From Bacillota bacterium (GTDB lineage Bacteria > Bacillota_A > Clostridia > Lachnospirales > Lachnospiraceae): a stretch of DNA of 64,000 nucleotides. Within the stretch, counting starts at the first letter, position 1. The number at the start of each line of letters is the position of its first letter. The position numbers were made by a program, and so were the translations under genes. This document shows, one piece after another, positions 45,737 through 54,383 of the stretch. Location of the stretch: positions 310,001 to 374,000 of the forward strand of contig JAEYMU010000012.1 in NCBI GenBank assembly GCA_023407175.1, in the 5' to 3' direction. The notes under the pieces are model-generated. The model was not told the DNA's origin and searched no databases. It was given only the letters and a program-made list of their open reading frames with translations.

Positions 45737-47440
45737 CTATTGTGCCAGTACCTTATCCTCCGCAGCCTTTCTCTTGTCCGCCTGGTCCTGCATGAATTCA
45801 CAGCACTCTGCATAACCGTAATCCTTTGCCTTTTGCTGCATCTCCTTGACAAGATTATTAAATTCATCATCGGACTCTGCAAAGATAGCCCTCCAGGAAT
45901 AATCCTTAATGGTTGTGGTTACCTGCTGCCAGATAACATCCAGCTCATCGCTTCTCGCCTCCATGGAAAACGGAGTAGCAATCGCTACCGTATGGGCACG
46001 GGAATCCAAATATTCATCCGGTGTCGTAAAGCCCGTAAAGCTTCTCCAGTCATTTAAAATATCACTGTTCTGTGTTGCCTGATAGCTTGCCCAGTTCTGA
46101 AAATTATAGGTTTCTCCGTTCGAATCGGGATTACTGGCATCGATATTCCATATGTTTACATTGATCTGGTTGCTGCCGTCAACCCAGGTTCCGCTGTAGC
46201 CGTCACCTGTCATCTCCGTCTTGCTGTCATTTCTGCAGGCAAGCCCCAGCTCTGTTAAAATAATTTTACTATTATCGTCATAATCCCAGCAGAGGCCCTG
46301 AGGGCCGTAATTTGAAGTCATCATACCCTCGGGGGTTGCCAGCCAGTTAATGATTTCCATGCACAATTCGGGGTACTGAGAATTCGAACCAATTGCCCAT
46401 ACCCGGTTGTTGCCATATACATTCAGGCCGTAGCTGATGGTACTCTGGTCCTCAAAGGCCAACGCATACATTGCCTTTCCTTCCTGTATATGATCATCCG
46501 TATTGTAAATAATAGAGGACATAAAGGTAAACAAGCTCCAGAAGGCTGCGCCGTCAATATAGTCGTCGCCGGCATCCTCACTGGTCTGCGTCATGGAATC
46601 CGGATCCAACAGATCATTCCTGTACAGATCATTATAGAATTTGAGGCATCTAAGGTACATTCCGCCGTCTTCAAGAGCCCCCTGCCAGGTCTGAGTATTG
46701 CAGTCATAAAGCCCCAGTCCGAATTCATCATATCCATACAGGGCTGCGGTAGCCTTAACATTCATTACCATATGCTCATCCCAATCCTTGAATATGGATA
46801 CTCCATAGGTTTCCTTGCCGGAATCTGAGGTGGGGCAGATTTCCTTCATATCGGCCAGTAAGCCCACCAAATCCTCCAAAGTGCCTACTTTAGGATAGTT
46901 CAATTGCTTATATAAATCCCAGCGAATATCTGAATGGTAGAAATAGGTCTGGTGATCTCCTGAGGAGGAAGCCACCTCGGAGCCAAAGCCGTAGACTTTA
47001 CCGGAGTCTGTCATCCCCTGGTTCTTCTCCAGTGCCTTTCCCATATGTTCCTTGATATAAGGACCGAAATCTGTTAACAAATCATCCTCGTTCCAATCCA
47101 ATAGCAATCCGTTCTTAGCTGCCGTCATATAATTTTCGGAATAATTACTAAACAAGATAATATCTCCCAAATCTCCCGATTCCATACGGGTGGTAAATAC
47201 CCCTTCATCATTCTTAATGATATTAAGCTTGACATTGAATTTATCCAACAACACCTTTGCAAACCATCCGAGCTGCACACCGGAATAGTTGGCGGTCTGG
47301 GAATAGACATCCAAAGTAATCGTCTCACCTTTCTTCTTTCCGCAGCCTGCCATTGACAGGGATGAAAAAATCAGTGTCATAACCATAATTAATGCAATTA
47401 ATTTTTTTGTTCCTTTCAAAGAATTCTCCTCCTTTTTCAA
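45737..47440 (-). CDS. Orphan LplA-type substrate-binding lipoprotein
   Basis: 567 residues. Lipoprotein signal (MTLIFSSLSMAGC, lipid on about Cys32) and an LplA-like family 1 solute-binding protein: ITLDVYSQTANYSGVQLGWFAK, SGDLGDIILFSNYSENYM, TYGVSIFKDWDEH, ELCMEIINWLATPEG. Such proteins usually stand next to LplB and LplC/YtcP permeases, which are absent here. Both neighbours are AraC regulators. It may serve a permease pair elsewhere or share one of the pairs in the arabinan operon. The 3' end is rich in acidic and basic residues. AAGGAGGAG precedes the ATG. Confidence 0.92.
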   Translation of the reverse strand: MKKEENSLKGTKKLIALIMVMTLIFSSLSMAGCGKKKGETITLDVYSQTANYSGVQLGWFAKVLLDKFNVKLNIIKNDEGVFTTRMESGDLGDIILFSNYSENYMTAAKNGLLLDWNEDDLLTDFGPYIKEHMGKALEKNQGMTDSGKVYGFGSEVASSSGDHQTYFYHSDIRWDLYKQLNYPKVGTLEDLVGLLADMKEICPTSDSGKETYGVSIFKDWDEHMVMNVKATAALYGYDEFGLGLYDCNTQTWQGALEDGGMYLRCLKFYNDLYRNDLLDPDSMTQTSEDAGDDYIDGAAFWSLFTFMSSIIYNTDDHIQEGKAMYALAFEDQSTISYGLNVYGNNRVWAIGSNSQYPELCMEIINWLATPEGMMTSNYGPQGLCWDYDDNSKIILTELGLACRNDSKTEMTGDGYSGTWVDGSNQINVNIWNIDASNPDSNGETYNFQNWASYQATQNSDILNDWRSFTGFTTPDEYLDSRAHTVAIATPFSMEARSDELDVIWQQVTTTIKDYSWRAIFAESDDEFNNLVKEMQQKAKDYGYAECCEFMQDQADKRKAAEDKVLAQ

Positions 47441-47550
47441 ACAGGTCCGCTTTGGCTCTGTTCGTATTTCTATAGCTCTCGCACACCCTGCGGCTCACCC
47501 TTTACCGGATATGAATGAACCAGCTTAAACAGCTGCTTACTCCGGTATAA
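47441..47550 (-). promoter_or_regulatory. G+C-rich leader with foldable segments ahead of the orphan binding-protein gene
   Basis: This stretch is clearly richer in G+C than its surroundings. On the minus strand CCGGA and TCCGG (ends near 47543 and 47504) enclose CAGCT/AGCTG arms, and AGCCGC can pair with GCGG near 47450. No ORF with a ribosome binding site is present. It is a candidate structured leader, but I match it to no known riboswitch. Confidence 0.3.
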
Positions 47551-47560
47551 TCAAGTCTCC

Positions 47561-47589
47561 TTGAATGTTAGTAAAACATCTGCTATATT
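47561..47589 (+). promoter_or_regulatory. Sigma-A promoter of the second AraC regulator
   Basis: TTGAAT (47561-47566), 17-base spacer, TATATT (47584-47589), about 90 bases before the start codon. Confidence 0.55.
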
Positions 47590-47680
47590 ACTTGTAGTAT
47601 ATAGCTTTTTTCTATGAGCTTCCATAATTAACAGGACATCAATTAGCACGATACAGACACAAAGGAAGGAGACTGTTTCT

Positions 47681-48574
47681 ATGATCGAAATGTATCTTCA
47701 TTATTTTACACAGGATGCAAGCTATCCTTTTTTCATCCAGTATGGAAGTCATGATACGGACTTGTATATGCACACTCATGCCGATTTTTGCGAGCTGGTT
47801 ATTGTTCTTAACGGTACCGCCATGCATAAGGTGGACAATGAATCCTACTTCATTAAGAAAGGGGATATATTTGTCATTAGCAACAGCACTGCCCATGGAT
47901 ATGAGAATACCAACGATTTCCATATCTGTAATATCATGTACCGCCCCAAGCTGCTGGAAGCGGGTGCTGATATCCGCAAGCTTGCCGGTTTTCATGCCCT
48001 CTTTGTTCTTGAGCCCTATCTCACCATGGAGCGCAGCTTTCAAAGCCGGTTAAAGCTCCAGCTGGAGGATTTTGATCAGGTCGGCCGTATGATTGCCCGC
48101 ATGGTAAGTGAGTATGAAGAGAAAAGGGACGGCTGGAAAACCATGCTGAATGCACATTTTATGATACTGGTGGTCCTTTTATCCCGCGCCTACAATCTGC
48201 CCTCCTCCGATGAGAAATCGGATGTCATTAACATCGCCAAATCCGTCTCCTATATGGAAAGCAATTACGCAAGTGCGATTTCCATAGCGCAGCTTGCAGC
48301 CCTTTCCAATCTGTCCCCAAGGCACTTCACCAGAGTCTTCCACGATACCTATCAGACCACCCCGGGCAATTATATCCTTCAGCTTCGGCTCCAGCATGCC
48401 TGTCGCCTTCTGAAGAATTCCTCCGTAAGCATCTCCGAGGCTGCATTAATGAGCGGCTTTAATGACAGTAATTATTTCTCGAGACAGTTTCACCGGTTCT
48501 TTTTCATGACTCCCCGGCAGTACCGCAGCCAAAGCCATCCTTTGAAGCAAAAACAGGAAACAGCGGCAAAATAG
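47681..48574 (+). CDS. AraC-family regulator with cupin sensor domain
   Basis: 297 residues; AAGGAAGGAG upstream. The N-terminal cupin (MHTHADFCELVIVLNGTAMH, YFIKKGDIFVISNSTAHGY) has the histidines of the sugar-binding AraC_binding fold. The C-terminus has two helix-turn-helix motifs (SIAQLAALSNLSPRHFTRVFHDTY and SEAALMSGFNDSNYFSRQFHRFF, then MTPRQYRSQ). Divergent from the orphan binding-protein gene, which it probably regulates. The build is like RhaS/RhaR-type sensors of plant sugars. Confidence 0.92.
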   Translation: MIEMYLHYFTQDASYPFFIQYGSHDTDLYMHTHADFCELVIVLNGTAMHKVDNESYFIKKGDIFVISNSTAHGYENTNDFHICNIMYRPKLLEAGADIRKLAGFHALFVLEPYLTMERSFQSRLKLQLEDFDQVGRMIARMVSEYEEKRDGWKTMLNAHFMILVVLLSRAYNLPSSDEKSDVINIAKSVSYMESNYASAISIAQLAALSNLSPRHFTRVFHDTYQTTPGNYILQLRLQHACRLLKNSSVSISEAALMSGFNDSNYFSRQFHRFFFMTPRQYRSQSHPLKQKQETAAK

Positions 48575-48679
48575 ACTTCCAGGAGATAGGAAATTGCCGC
48601 ATACACAGAATAAAGGACATATCATCAATTCTGTATGCTTCCTCATACAAAATCAGCAATATGCCCTCAAATAATGCAT

Positions 48680-48958
48680 TTATGGTAATTCGTGTTTTAC
48701 TTCAAATACGCTTTCCGGGATTTCCTCCCGATCCTCAATTTCCATATCGTCGATGCGGATAAACAGAGTACCCTTGCCTAGCTGAGATAAAAACTTATCA
48801 ATTGCCTCCGGATACCCCTGTACCTCTATGGCAACCTCTCCTAAATCCAGATTACATACCCAGCCGGTCAAGCGGTATGCCTGTGCCAGATGATTTACAT
48901 GATAACGCAGACCGACACCCTGCACCCGGCCGGATACCGTAATATGCTTCCTTGGCAA
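48680..48958 (-). CDS. acyP: Acylphosphatase
   Basis: 92 residues, the usual family size. It hydrolyses acyl phosphates such as acetyl phosphate or carbamoyl phosphate in the cytoplasm. The signature SGRVQGVGLRYHV supplies the phosphate loop and catalytic Arg18. TGWVCNLDLGEVAIEVQG supplies Asn36. The start is TTG at 48958, two bases after the DUF362 stop, with GGGGGG upstream, so it is translated together with that gene. Confidence 0.94.
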   Translation of the reverse strand: MPRKHITVSGRVQGVGLRYHVNHLAQAYRLTGWVCNLDLGEVAIEVQGYPEAIDKFLSQLGKGTLFIRIDDMEIEDREEIPESVFEVKHELP

Positions 48959-48960
48959 TT

Positions 48961-50055
48961 TCAGTTCCCCCCTTTCCTTTGGCGGGAACGTTCTTTTTGG
49001 ATTAGCTCTGCAATATCCTTCGCCTTGGGCGGACAGCCCTTTACATAGCAGTCACAGCCGGCTGTACAGTTTCCCACACCCATGCCATGCACCGTCTTTC
49101 CTCGAAAGCCCTGTCCTATCTTGATTTTTTCTCCTGATATCCCGCCTGTTTTGTCAAGGGCATAGATCAGCGCCGCATAGCAGGCAGAGCAGGCACTGTC
49201 CTCCTCGATCAAAGCACCAAGCCTTGCGGCAATGCCCCTATGATTAAGCACTGTCCTTGGCTTGTGTTCTGAATTCAGCTCCAGAAGCTTTGTATCGGTC
49301 CCGGCATAGTTACCTATGCCATACTCTCTGGCTATGCGCAGATAGCCGATTTCATCCGGCTCAAAACCGATCAGCTGTGCTCCGTAGGAATCTAACAGCA
49401 CCGGATCAAAGCCCAGCAGGATGCGGTTGGCAGGCATAGGATTACCTCCCTCTTCAAAGGTCAGGTCTCCACAGACAGAGTCAACAATATGCAAATCGGG
49501 CCTTAAAACCGACCCTAACACCGCTATGGGCTTACTTAATCCCAGCTTATGATAGCGCCGTTTCTCACTGTCAGGAATGCAGCCCTTCAAATTCTTTAAG
49601 CAGCAGGTAATCCCGGTCTGGCAATGTGCCTTAAGCACCGGGACATTAATCAGATAATCCACGGTCAGGGCGCTCTCACAGACCTCCAGCTCCAGTCCCT
49701 TGCTTTCCACCTTAACAGCCTTATCCTGCTTGGTATCTGTCAGCTTCACACCGTACTTTTGTGCCAATTCCAGATAGCCGCAGTTTTTGAAGGCCCGCTG
49801 TGTACTGTCACCCACCCAGGAGCCCTCAAGAATGGAAATATCCTTTATTCCTGCCGCCTGCAAATATTGAATAATTCCTTCCACGATCTCGGGATGGGTC
49901 GTGGCACCATCGCTTGCAGGGCGGGCCACTACGAGATTCGGTTTAATCCCGACCCTCATGGAGGGATTAAGCCTGTCCGCAACCTGAGCGGCCTCCATCA
50001 GCTCCCAGGTCATTTGCTGCAGGTTAACACCATAATTGATATAAAGCTCTGTCAT
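48961..50055 (-). CDS. DUF362 domain protein, probable iron-sulfur protein
   Basis: 364 residues. The DUF362 core is visible: RVGIKPNLVVARPASDGATTHPEIVEGIIQYL, VPVLKAHCQTGITCCLKNLKGC, DLHIVDSVCGDLTFEEGGNP and DPVLLDSYGAQLIG. The C-terminal third carries a cysteine-rich stretch (CSACYAAL, then GVGNCTAGCDCYVKGCPP) likely to bind an iron-sulfur cluster, in place of the ferredoxin domain many relatives have. The reaction is not known. It is coupled with acylphosphatase downstream, an association I cannot interpret. Confidence 0.85.
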   Translation of the reverse strand: MTELYINYGVNLQQMTWELMEAAQVADRLNPSMRVGIKPNLVVARPASDGATTHPEIVEGIIQYLQAAGIKDISILEGSWVGDSTQRAFKNCGYLELAQKYGVKLTDTKQDKAVKVESKGLELEVCESALTVDYLINVPVLKAHCQTGITCCLKNLKGCIPDSEKRRYHKLGLSKPIAVLGSVLRPDLHIVDSVCGDLTFEEGGNPMPANRILLGFDPVLLDSYGAQLIGFEPDEIGYLRIAREYGIGNYAGTDTKLLELNSEHKPRTVLNHRGIAARLGALIEEDSACSACYAALIYALDKTGGISGEKIKIGQGFRGKTVHGMGVGNCTAGCDCYVKGCPPKAKDIAELIQKERSRQRKGGN

Positions 50056-50143
50056 AGCGGCACATCCTTACTGCTGGAATTTTATATTTGTCTATCATTT
50101 TACCGCATAACCGCTAAAACAACAATGCATTTTTTACCCGCTG

Positions 50144-51769
50144 CTATTCCTGTTCCTGTATATTCGCAATACGCTGTGTGATGTAATCTATAATCGAGAC
50201 AGCCGTTGAATTGATGGACGGCCCTCCGCCGCCGGGCTGCTGCATATTATTATTGCGCTCCGGCATATCCGCTTGATCCGAGGAATTGCCATCCTCACCG
50301 TCCGGTTCAAAGCCCTCCGGCATAGTCCAGGATTGCCCGTCACCGAAATCCGGTCTGTCTTCCGGTGTCATTCCTGCCTGCCCATATCCAAAGCCGTTTC
50401 TGCTGCCATCCGCTCCGTCCGGCATCTGCCAATATCCTTGCTGCAGGTTTTGGTTAAAGCCCTTACCGTTCATTGCATTTTGTACCTGGGATAAATCTGT
50501 GTCACTTGCGGTAATATTGCTTTCAAATTCCTCTATGGTGTAAAATGCAGTAGGGTCCTTCTCAACCTCTGTACGGATAACATCTGCAATACCGGAAACC
50601 ATACTTTCAGAATTACTGAAATACGAGGTCAGGGAATTGAGATATCCCATATAGCGCTCCTTATATTCCGGTATGGCCAAAAGCTTTTCAATCAGCGGTC
50701 TTTTTGACAGGTCCACATTATAAACCGGAGAGGAAATATCCGTCGTTACACTGGCACCATTATCCTCTGAAAAGCCTCCGATGGACATATTATAGTCCCA
50801 GCCGATGTATGAGAATCTTCCATCGCTGTACAGCAAATAATAATTATGTGCCTTTGAACCGCTGTAGCTGTCATAGTTACCCATGACCGTATTAACCGCT
50901 ATCGCCTTCAGCACACTATCCACATCCAGGATTGCCTCCAGCTCCTCCTTATTGTCCTCGGTTGTATTATTTAAAACAGTTATCAGCTTCTTTATGTTAG
51001 AGTTACCGTCATCCTCACCATATTTGACATCAAAGCCGCTGGCATCATCATTGGTTAACAGGGTGCAGTTTTCCGATTCTGCTTTGTACAGCACCGCATC
51101 CTTGGCATCAGTATAGCGTGCAACAAAGCTGTCATCATAGGCTTCAATGCACAGATAGAAGCCGAACAGCTCTCCGTTGATGGAAAGACGGCAATAGGAC
51201 AAATACGGCGTCTGGCATCCCAGGTATTCACTTGCAGCATAGGTCAGGAACTCACGCATGTAGGACGGGTCCGAAAAGCTTGCATTCAGCACAAAGGTAT
51301 CCAGCCCGTTCAGGGTCTGATCATCCACGTATTCATCCAGCTTTACCTTAAAGCCATACCGGTCACTATCACTGCTGGCAACTGAATTCAGTGAGCTGAA
51401 GCCCTTCGTACGAAAGCCCACATTATTTACGGTTGTCCCATTTACCGTTATATTGGCGGAATGGTATTCCTCCTTCGTTGCGTTTTCTTTGATATCCGAC
51501 CAGTCATCTTCACTGATCTCAACATTGATATCAATAATGCTGCCTTGCCCGAAGGTAGTTCCATAATACTGGGATGCATCGGCCAGCCCTGCCATCAAGG
51601 TTGCCGTTTCCGTGCTGTTATCCTCTGCGGAGCTGTCCTCCGGCACCGTGCTTATGGTACTGTCTGAAGCATTATTATCTGTATTATTATCTTTTTTAGC
51701 ACTGCTGCAGGAGCTTAGGAATATTGCCGTACAAAGAAGCAGTACGACAGAAAATATTCTGGTTTTCAT
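50144..51769 (-). CDS. CotH-kinase family lipoprotein
   Basis: 541 residues. Lipoprotein signal (VVLLLCTAIFLSSC) and a Ser/Asp/Asn-rich linker. The CotH domain spans about 70-400: IIDINVEISEDDW, VNNVGFRTKGFSSLNSV, YGFKVKLDEYVDDQTLNGLDTFVLNASFSDPSYMREFL, CIEAYDDSFV, YIGWDYNMSIGGF. A low-complexity Gly/Pro/Asn-rich tail (about 430-520) and a short helix end it. CotH of Bacillus is a protein kinase that phosphorylates spore-coat proteins. Lipoprotein versions in Clostridia sit outside the membrane and their targets are mostly unknown. GGAGATAGCGTC precedes the ATG. Confidence 0.92.
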   Translation of the reverse strand: MKTRIFSVVLLLCTAIFLSSCSSAKKDNNTDNNASDSTISTVPEDSSAEDNSTETATLMAGLADASQYYGTTFGQGSIIDINVEISEDDWSDIKENATKEEYHSANITVNGTTVNNVGFRTKGFSSLNSVASSDSDRYGFKVKLDEYVDDQTLNGLDTFVLNASFSDPSYMREFLTYAASEYLGCQTPYLSYCRLSINGELFGFYLCIEAYDDSFVARYTDAKDAVLYKAESENCTLLTNDDASGFDVKYGEDDGNSNIKKLITVLNNTTEDNKEELEAILDVDSVLKAIAVNTVMGNYDSYSGSKAHNYYLLYSDGRFSYIGWDYNMSIGGFSEDNGASVTTDISSPVYNVDLSKRPLIEKLLAIPEYKERYMGYLNSLTSYFSNSESMVSGIADVIRTEVEKDPTAFYTIEEFESNITASDTDLSQVQNAMNGKGFNQNLQQGYWQMPDGADGSRNGFGYGQAGMTPEDRPDFGDGQSWTMPEGFEPDGEDGNSSDQADMPERNNNMQQPGGGGPSINSTAVSIIDYITQRIANIQEQE

Positions 51770-52036
51770 GACGCTATCTCCTTGTTTTATTTTGTAAATA
51801 GCATACCAGCAAGGTGTGAATAATAAATGATGTAATTATGAGGAATTTGTGATGTTATGCAGCACTCATTTCTACCCATTTTCAGATATTACAGAAAGCT
51901 TCCTAGCTAAAAATTGTATTACCTCTTGCAATCCATCTGTTTTGGTGTTAAGATTTTGTCCGAAACAATAAAAATAAGAATTTATATCCAAAAATGTAAT
52001 AGAATGTCATAACCGGGAAAGGAGCACCCAGCTTTT
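51770..52036. other. Divergent intergenic region, nothing firm identified
   Basis: About 270 A/T-rich bases between the CotH and cheD starts. No gene, strong hairpin or convincing sigma-A or flagellar sigma-D promoter was found. Confidence 0.4.
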
Positions 52037-52498
52037 ATGGATAAGATTGCAGGAATCGGGGATTATGTTATTTCCAATTCCAATGAGGATACTTTAAAGA
52101 CCTTTGCCCTGGGCTCCTGTGTTGCTGTCACTGCCTATTGCAGTAAAAACAAGGTGGCTGGCTTAATTCATATGGCACTGCCCTCTCCCCTGAATGCGGA
52201 TTCCAATCCCAAAAAGGGCTATTACGTTGTCACCGGCTTACCTGCACTGCTTCAAAAAATGTGTACAAAATACGGCTGTCAGAGTAAAGATATAACGGTT
52301 GGTATATTCGGCGGTGCCAGCAGATCTGATAACGATATTTTTCGCATCGGCGAACGCAATATTAAAGAGGCCAGGGATTTATTAAATAAAATGGGCTATG
52401 CCATACAGTATTCCAATGTGGGAGGCTCCCTGTGCAGGACCATCTATATTGATGTCCCCACCGGCAACATCACACTTATTACCCAGCCAATCCAATAA
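52037..52498 (+). CDS. cheD: Chemoreceptor glutamine deamidase CheD
   Basis: 153 residues. CheD deamidates glutamines of methyl-accepting chemotaxis proteins and, with CheC, tunes adaptation. Signatures: TLKTFALGSCVAVTAYCS with catalytic Cys28, GLIHMALPSPLN with His45, VGIFGGASRSD and FRIGERNIKEARDLLNKMG, and the closing GGSLCRTIYIDVPTGNI. AAAGGAGCACCC precedes the ATG. No other chemotaxis or flagellar gene is in the window, so it is a stand-alone copy. Confidence 0.95.
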   Translation: MDKIAGIGDYVISNSNEDTLKTFALGSCVAVTAYCSKNKVAGLIHMALPSPLNADSNPKKGYYVVTGLPALLQKMCTKYGCQSKDITVGIFGGASRSDNDIFRIGERNIKEARDLLNKMGYAIQYSNVGGSLCRTIYIDVPTGNITLITQPIQ

Positions 52499-52510
52499 TG
52501 CTCTCTTCCT

Positions 52511-52584
52511 CAAAAGCAAGCCCTGCTTTTTTTATCCGAAAACAACAAGGGAAGCTGCCTGATTATTACGCAGCTTCCCATTTT
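52511..52584 (+). terminator. Tandem terminator hairpins after cheD
   Basis: First hairpin: AAAAGCA and TGCTTTT (52511-52517 with 52524-52530) followed by TTT. Second: GGGAAGCTGC (52549-52558) and GCAGCTTCCC (52570-52579), a perfect 10-bp stem followed by ATTTTA. Confidence 0.65.
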
Positions 52585-52622
52585 ATGTGAAATCCATTTA
52601 TCTATCATTTCTTTCAATTATT

Positions 52623-52922
52623 TTATTGTCTGTTAGGGCACTCCTTACACGCCTTTTCAAGGATTTCGTTCAGGGCGCTTCCGCTGCTTGTATGGCATCT
52701 GATTATCTCCACATTGCTTCTTTCTGCTTCTGTCACAGCGCAGCGAACCATTTTATGGGATACTGTATTGGTAAATAGGATTACCAAATCCGGACGCCCA
52801 ATCTGGTCACTGAGATTCGCCGACATCTGCGTAAATACCTTTGCCTTACAATTATATTCCTTACAGATTTTCTTATACTGACAGACCATTCTGTCATGGC
52901 CTCCGATTATCACAATACTCAT
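52623..52922 (-). CDS. DUF2325 domain protein
   Basis: 99 residues from the ATG at 52922 (MSIVIIGGHDRM), preceded by GGAAAGGAAA. The 26 codons upstream in the same frame lack a ribosome binding site. IVIIGGHDRMVCQYKKICKE, the RPDLVILFTNTVSHKMVRCA segment and a late CHTSSGSALNEIL are the DUF2325 pattern, a small Rossmann-like domain with conserved cysteines. Relatives are often next to flavodoxin and iron-transport genes in Clostridia. Third gene of a leftward set with DUF3793 and flavodoxin. Confidence 0.85.
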   Translation of the reverse strand: MSIVIIGGHDRMVCQYKKICKEYNCKAKVFTQMSANLSDQIGRPDLVILFTNTVSHKMVRCAVTEAERSNVEIIRCHTSSGSALNEILEKACKECPNRQ

Positions 52923-52999
52923 TGTATTTCCTTTCCCTGAAGCAAGAGCTTTTTTATAAATTGAGCCGCTACTGAATTTAAAGTAGCAGCCCAATGTCA

Positions 53000-53431
53000 T
53001 TAAACCCCAGCCAGTTGTTTTCCAAGTTTATTGCATTCTGCAAGAACTGTGTCGTCCGGTGTCTCCTGGCAGATCAATCCCTCATTGTTCACTACCTCTG
53101 CCCCGGCCTTGGTCATACGGTCTACCCAATCCCGCATCCATTCACCGTCACCCCAACCATAGGAGCCAAACAGTGCTATCTTCTTTCCGGCAGCAAATTT
53201 CTCGAGTTCTGTAACAAAGGGCTCCATTTCCTCTTCCTCAAGAACCTCAGAGCCCATGGACGGGCATCCCAGCGCAAATACTCCCGCCTCCTTTAAATCC
53301 TCCAGACGCGCTTTATCAACCGGTATAACCTCCGCTTCTCCTCCTGCTTCACTGACACCCTGTCCGACTGCTTCCGCCATTGCCTGGGTATTCCCTGTCT
53401 GGGACCAATAAACGATTGAAATCTTACTCAT
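53000..53431 (-). CDS. Flavodoxin
   Basis: 143 residues from the ATG at 53431 (MSKISIVYWSQTGNT), with AGGAGGATAACT upstream. The longer frame to 53491 is out of register with that site. The FMN phosphate loop is SQTGNTQAMA. The ring-binding loops are near GCPSMGSEVLEEEE and GSYGWGDGEWMRDW. It replaces ferredoxin as an electron carrier, typically when iron is scarce, which fits the DtxR-like regulator encoded divergently nearby. Confidence 0.95.
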   Translation of the reverse strand: MSKISIVYWSQTGNTQAMAEAVGQGVSEAGGEAEVIPVDKARLEDLKEAGVFALGCPSMGSEVLEEEEMEPFVTELEKFAAGKKIALFGSYGWGDGEWMRDWVDRMTKAGAEVVNNEGLICQETPDDTVLAECNKLGKQLAGV

Positions 53432-53441
53432 AGTTATCCTC

Positions 53442-54077
53442 CTATACTGCCAACTGCTGCAGCTCATTTCCATGATAATTGTCGTTATCATGATAAATTG
53501 TTATTATCTCTTTTATACTCAGCCCGCCAAAAATCAACTGGAGCACAGTCTGCTTCGCCTGTTCAAAGGTATGGAACAGATAAAGCTTTTCCGGCAAGTC
53601 CTCATATACCTTCCAATAACCGGAATAGAGAAAATTCTTTCCTCTATTCTTTATGAAGCCGTTTACGTCTTCCACCGGATAGCCCAATAGCAAGCCCATC
53701 TCATGGGGAAAACCACTTCCTTCATTCATGTGCTTCTCGTACCGCTCCTTGACTTGGAACAGCAGCTCTTCAAAGCTGAACCTTTTGTATCCCAATTTAT
53801 TAAGTAACGTTCTGGCCCTTTTCCCTGAAAGAAACTCCTTTGTCTCATTCTCCTTACATAACAGCAACGTTGCTTTTTCCTCTGATTCCATAAGTATGTA
53901 ACGTGATATGCCGGTGCCCTGTAATATTTCCTCCACTTTTTTCAGGCTTTCGTTCCGTATGATCAGTAAATTCGATATTTTAACCCCTATCAACAGCGGT
54001 GCGCATTGCAGTGCCAGCTGCGTTTCAACCTGATTATAATCCAATTCCTGTACAAGCTGAAATATCTCGTCACTCAT
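53442..54077 (-). CDS. DUF3793 family protein
   Basis: 211 residues from the ATG at 54077 (MSDEIFQLVQ), after TGGAGGCAGAC. The start at 54089 would lie on that site. Family marks: QLALQCAPLLIGVKISNLL, a C-terminal-half LGYPVEDVNGFI preceded by FPHEMGLL, and YSGYWKVYED. Short acidic and basic stretches, no signal peptide or helix long enough for a membrane. The family is known from Clostridia as a neighbour of flavodoxin and iron-uptake genes; its function is unknown. First gene of the flavodoxin operon. Confidence 0.85.
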   Translation of the reverse strand: MSDEIFQLVQELDYNQVETQLALQCAPLLIGVKISNLLIIRNESLKKVEEILQGTGISRYILMESEEKATLLLCKENETKEFLSGKRARTLLNKLGYKRFSFEELLFQVKERYEKHMNEGSGFPHEMGLLLGYPVEDVNGFIKNRGKNFLYSGYWKVYEDLPEKLYLFHTFEQAKQTVLQLIFGGLSIKEIITIYHDNDNYHGNELQQLAV

Positions 54078-54115
54078 GTCTGCCTCCATTCCAGTGAATG
54101 CCTTATTCCCTCAAG

Positions 54116-54131
54116 GTTAGTTATATCTAAC
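54116..54131. promoter_or_regulatory. Putative operator GTTAG-N6-CTAAC ahead of the flavodoxin operon
   Basis: GTTAG (54116-54120) and CTAAC (54127-54131) are exact inverted half-sites with six bases between, extending to TTA on one side. It lies at the predicted transcript start. The same half-sites and spacing recur at 59802-59817 ahead of the MacB-like ABC genes. The half-site resembles that in DtxR boxes, but the spacing differs. Confidence 0.5.
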
Positions 54132-54139
54132 TTATGTTT

Positions 54140-54168
54140 ATATTATCTAATTGTCTTAAAAATGTCAA
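54140..54168 (-). promoter_or_regulatory. Sigma-A promoter of the DUF3793-flavodoxin operon
   Basis: Perfect TTGACA (54163-54168), 17-base spacer, TAATAT (54140-54145) on the minus strand. Transcription starts near 54133, next to the GTTAG-N6-CTAAC site. Confidence 0.7.
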
Positions 54169-54234
54169 GTATGGTAATTGATTTCTTTTCTCAACAAGGC
54201 CTCTTCGACTCCGGGACTTTTTATATGGTATAAT

Positions 54235-54263
54235 TTGAAAAGTATTTATTTTTATGTTATACT
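54235..54263 (+). promoter_or_regulatory. Sigma-A promoter of the DtxR-like regulator
   Basis: TTGAAA (54235-54240), 17-base spacer, TATACT (54258-54263). The leader is about 113 bases. Confidence 0.6.
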
Positions 54264-54383
54264 ATCAGAAAGCACAAGAATATTACAGATTAGAAGCGCT
54301 CCCCATGATATCAAATGGGGTAATCGTGAAGAATGTCTCGCCGTAAAGCGAGCCATAATATGTGCGCGGGAATGGGGGGAAAC

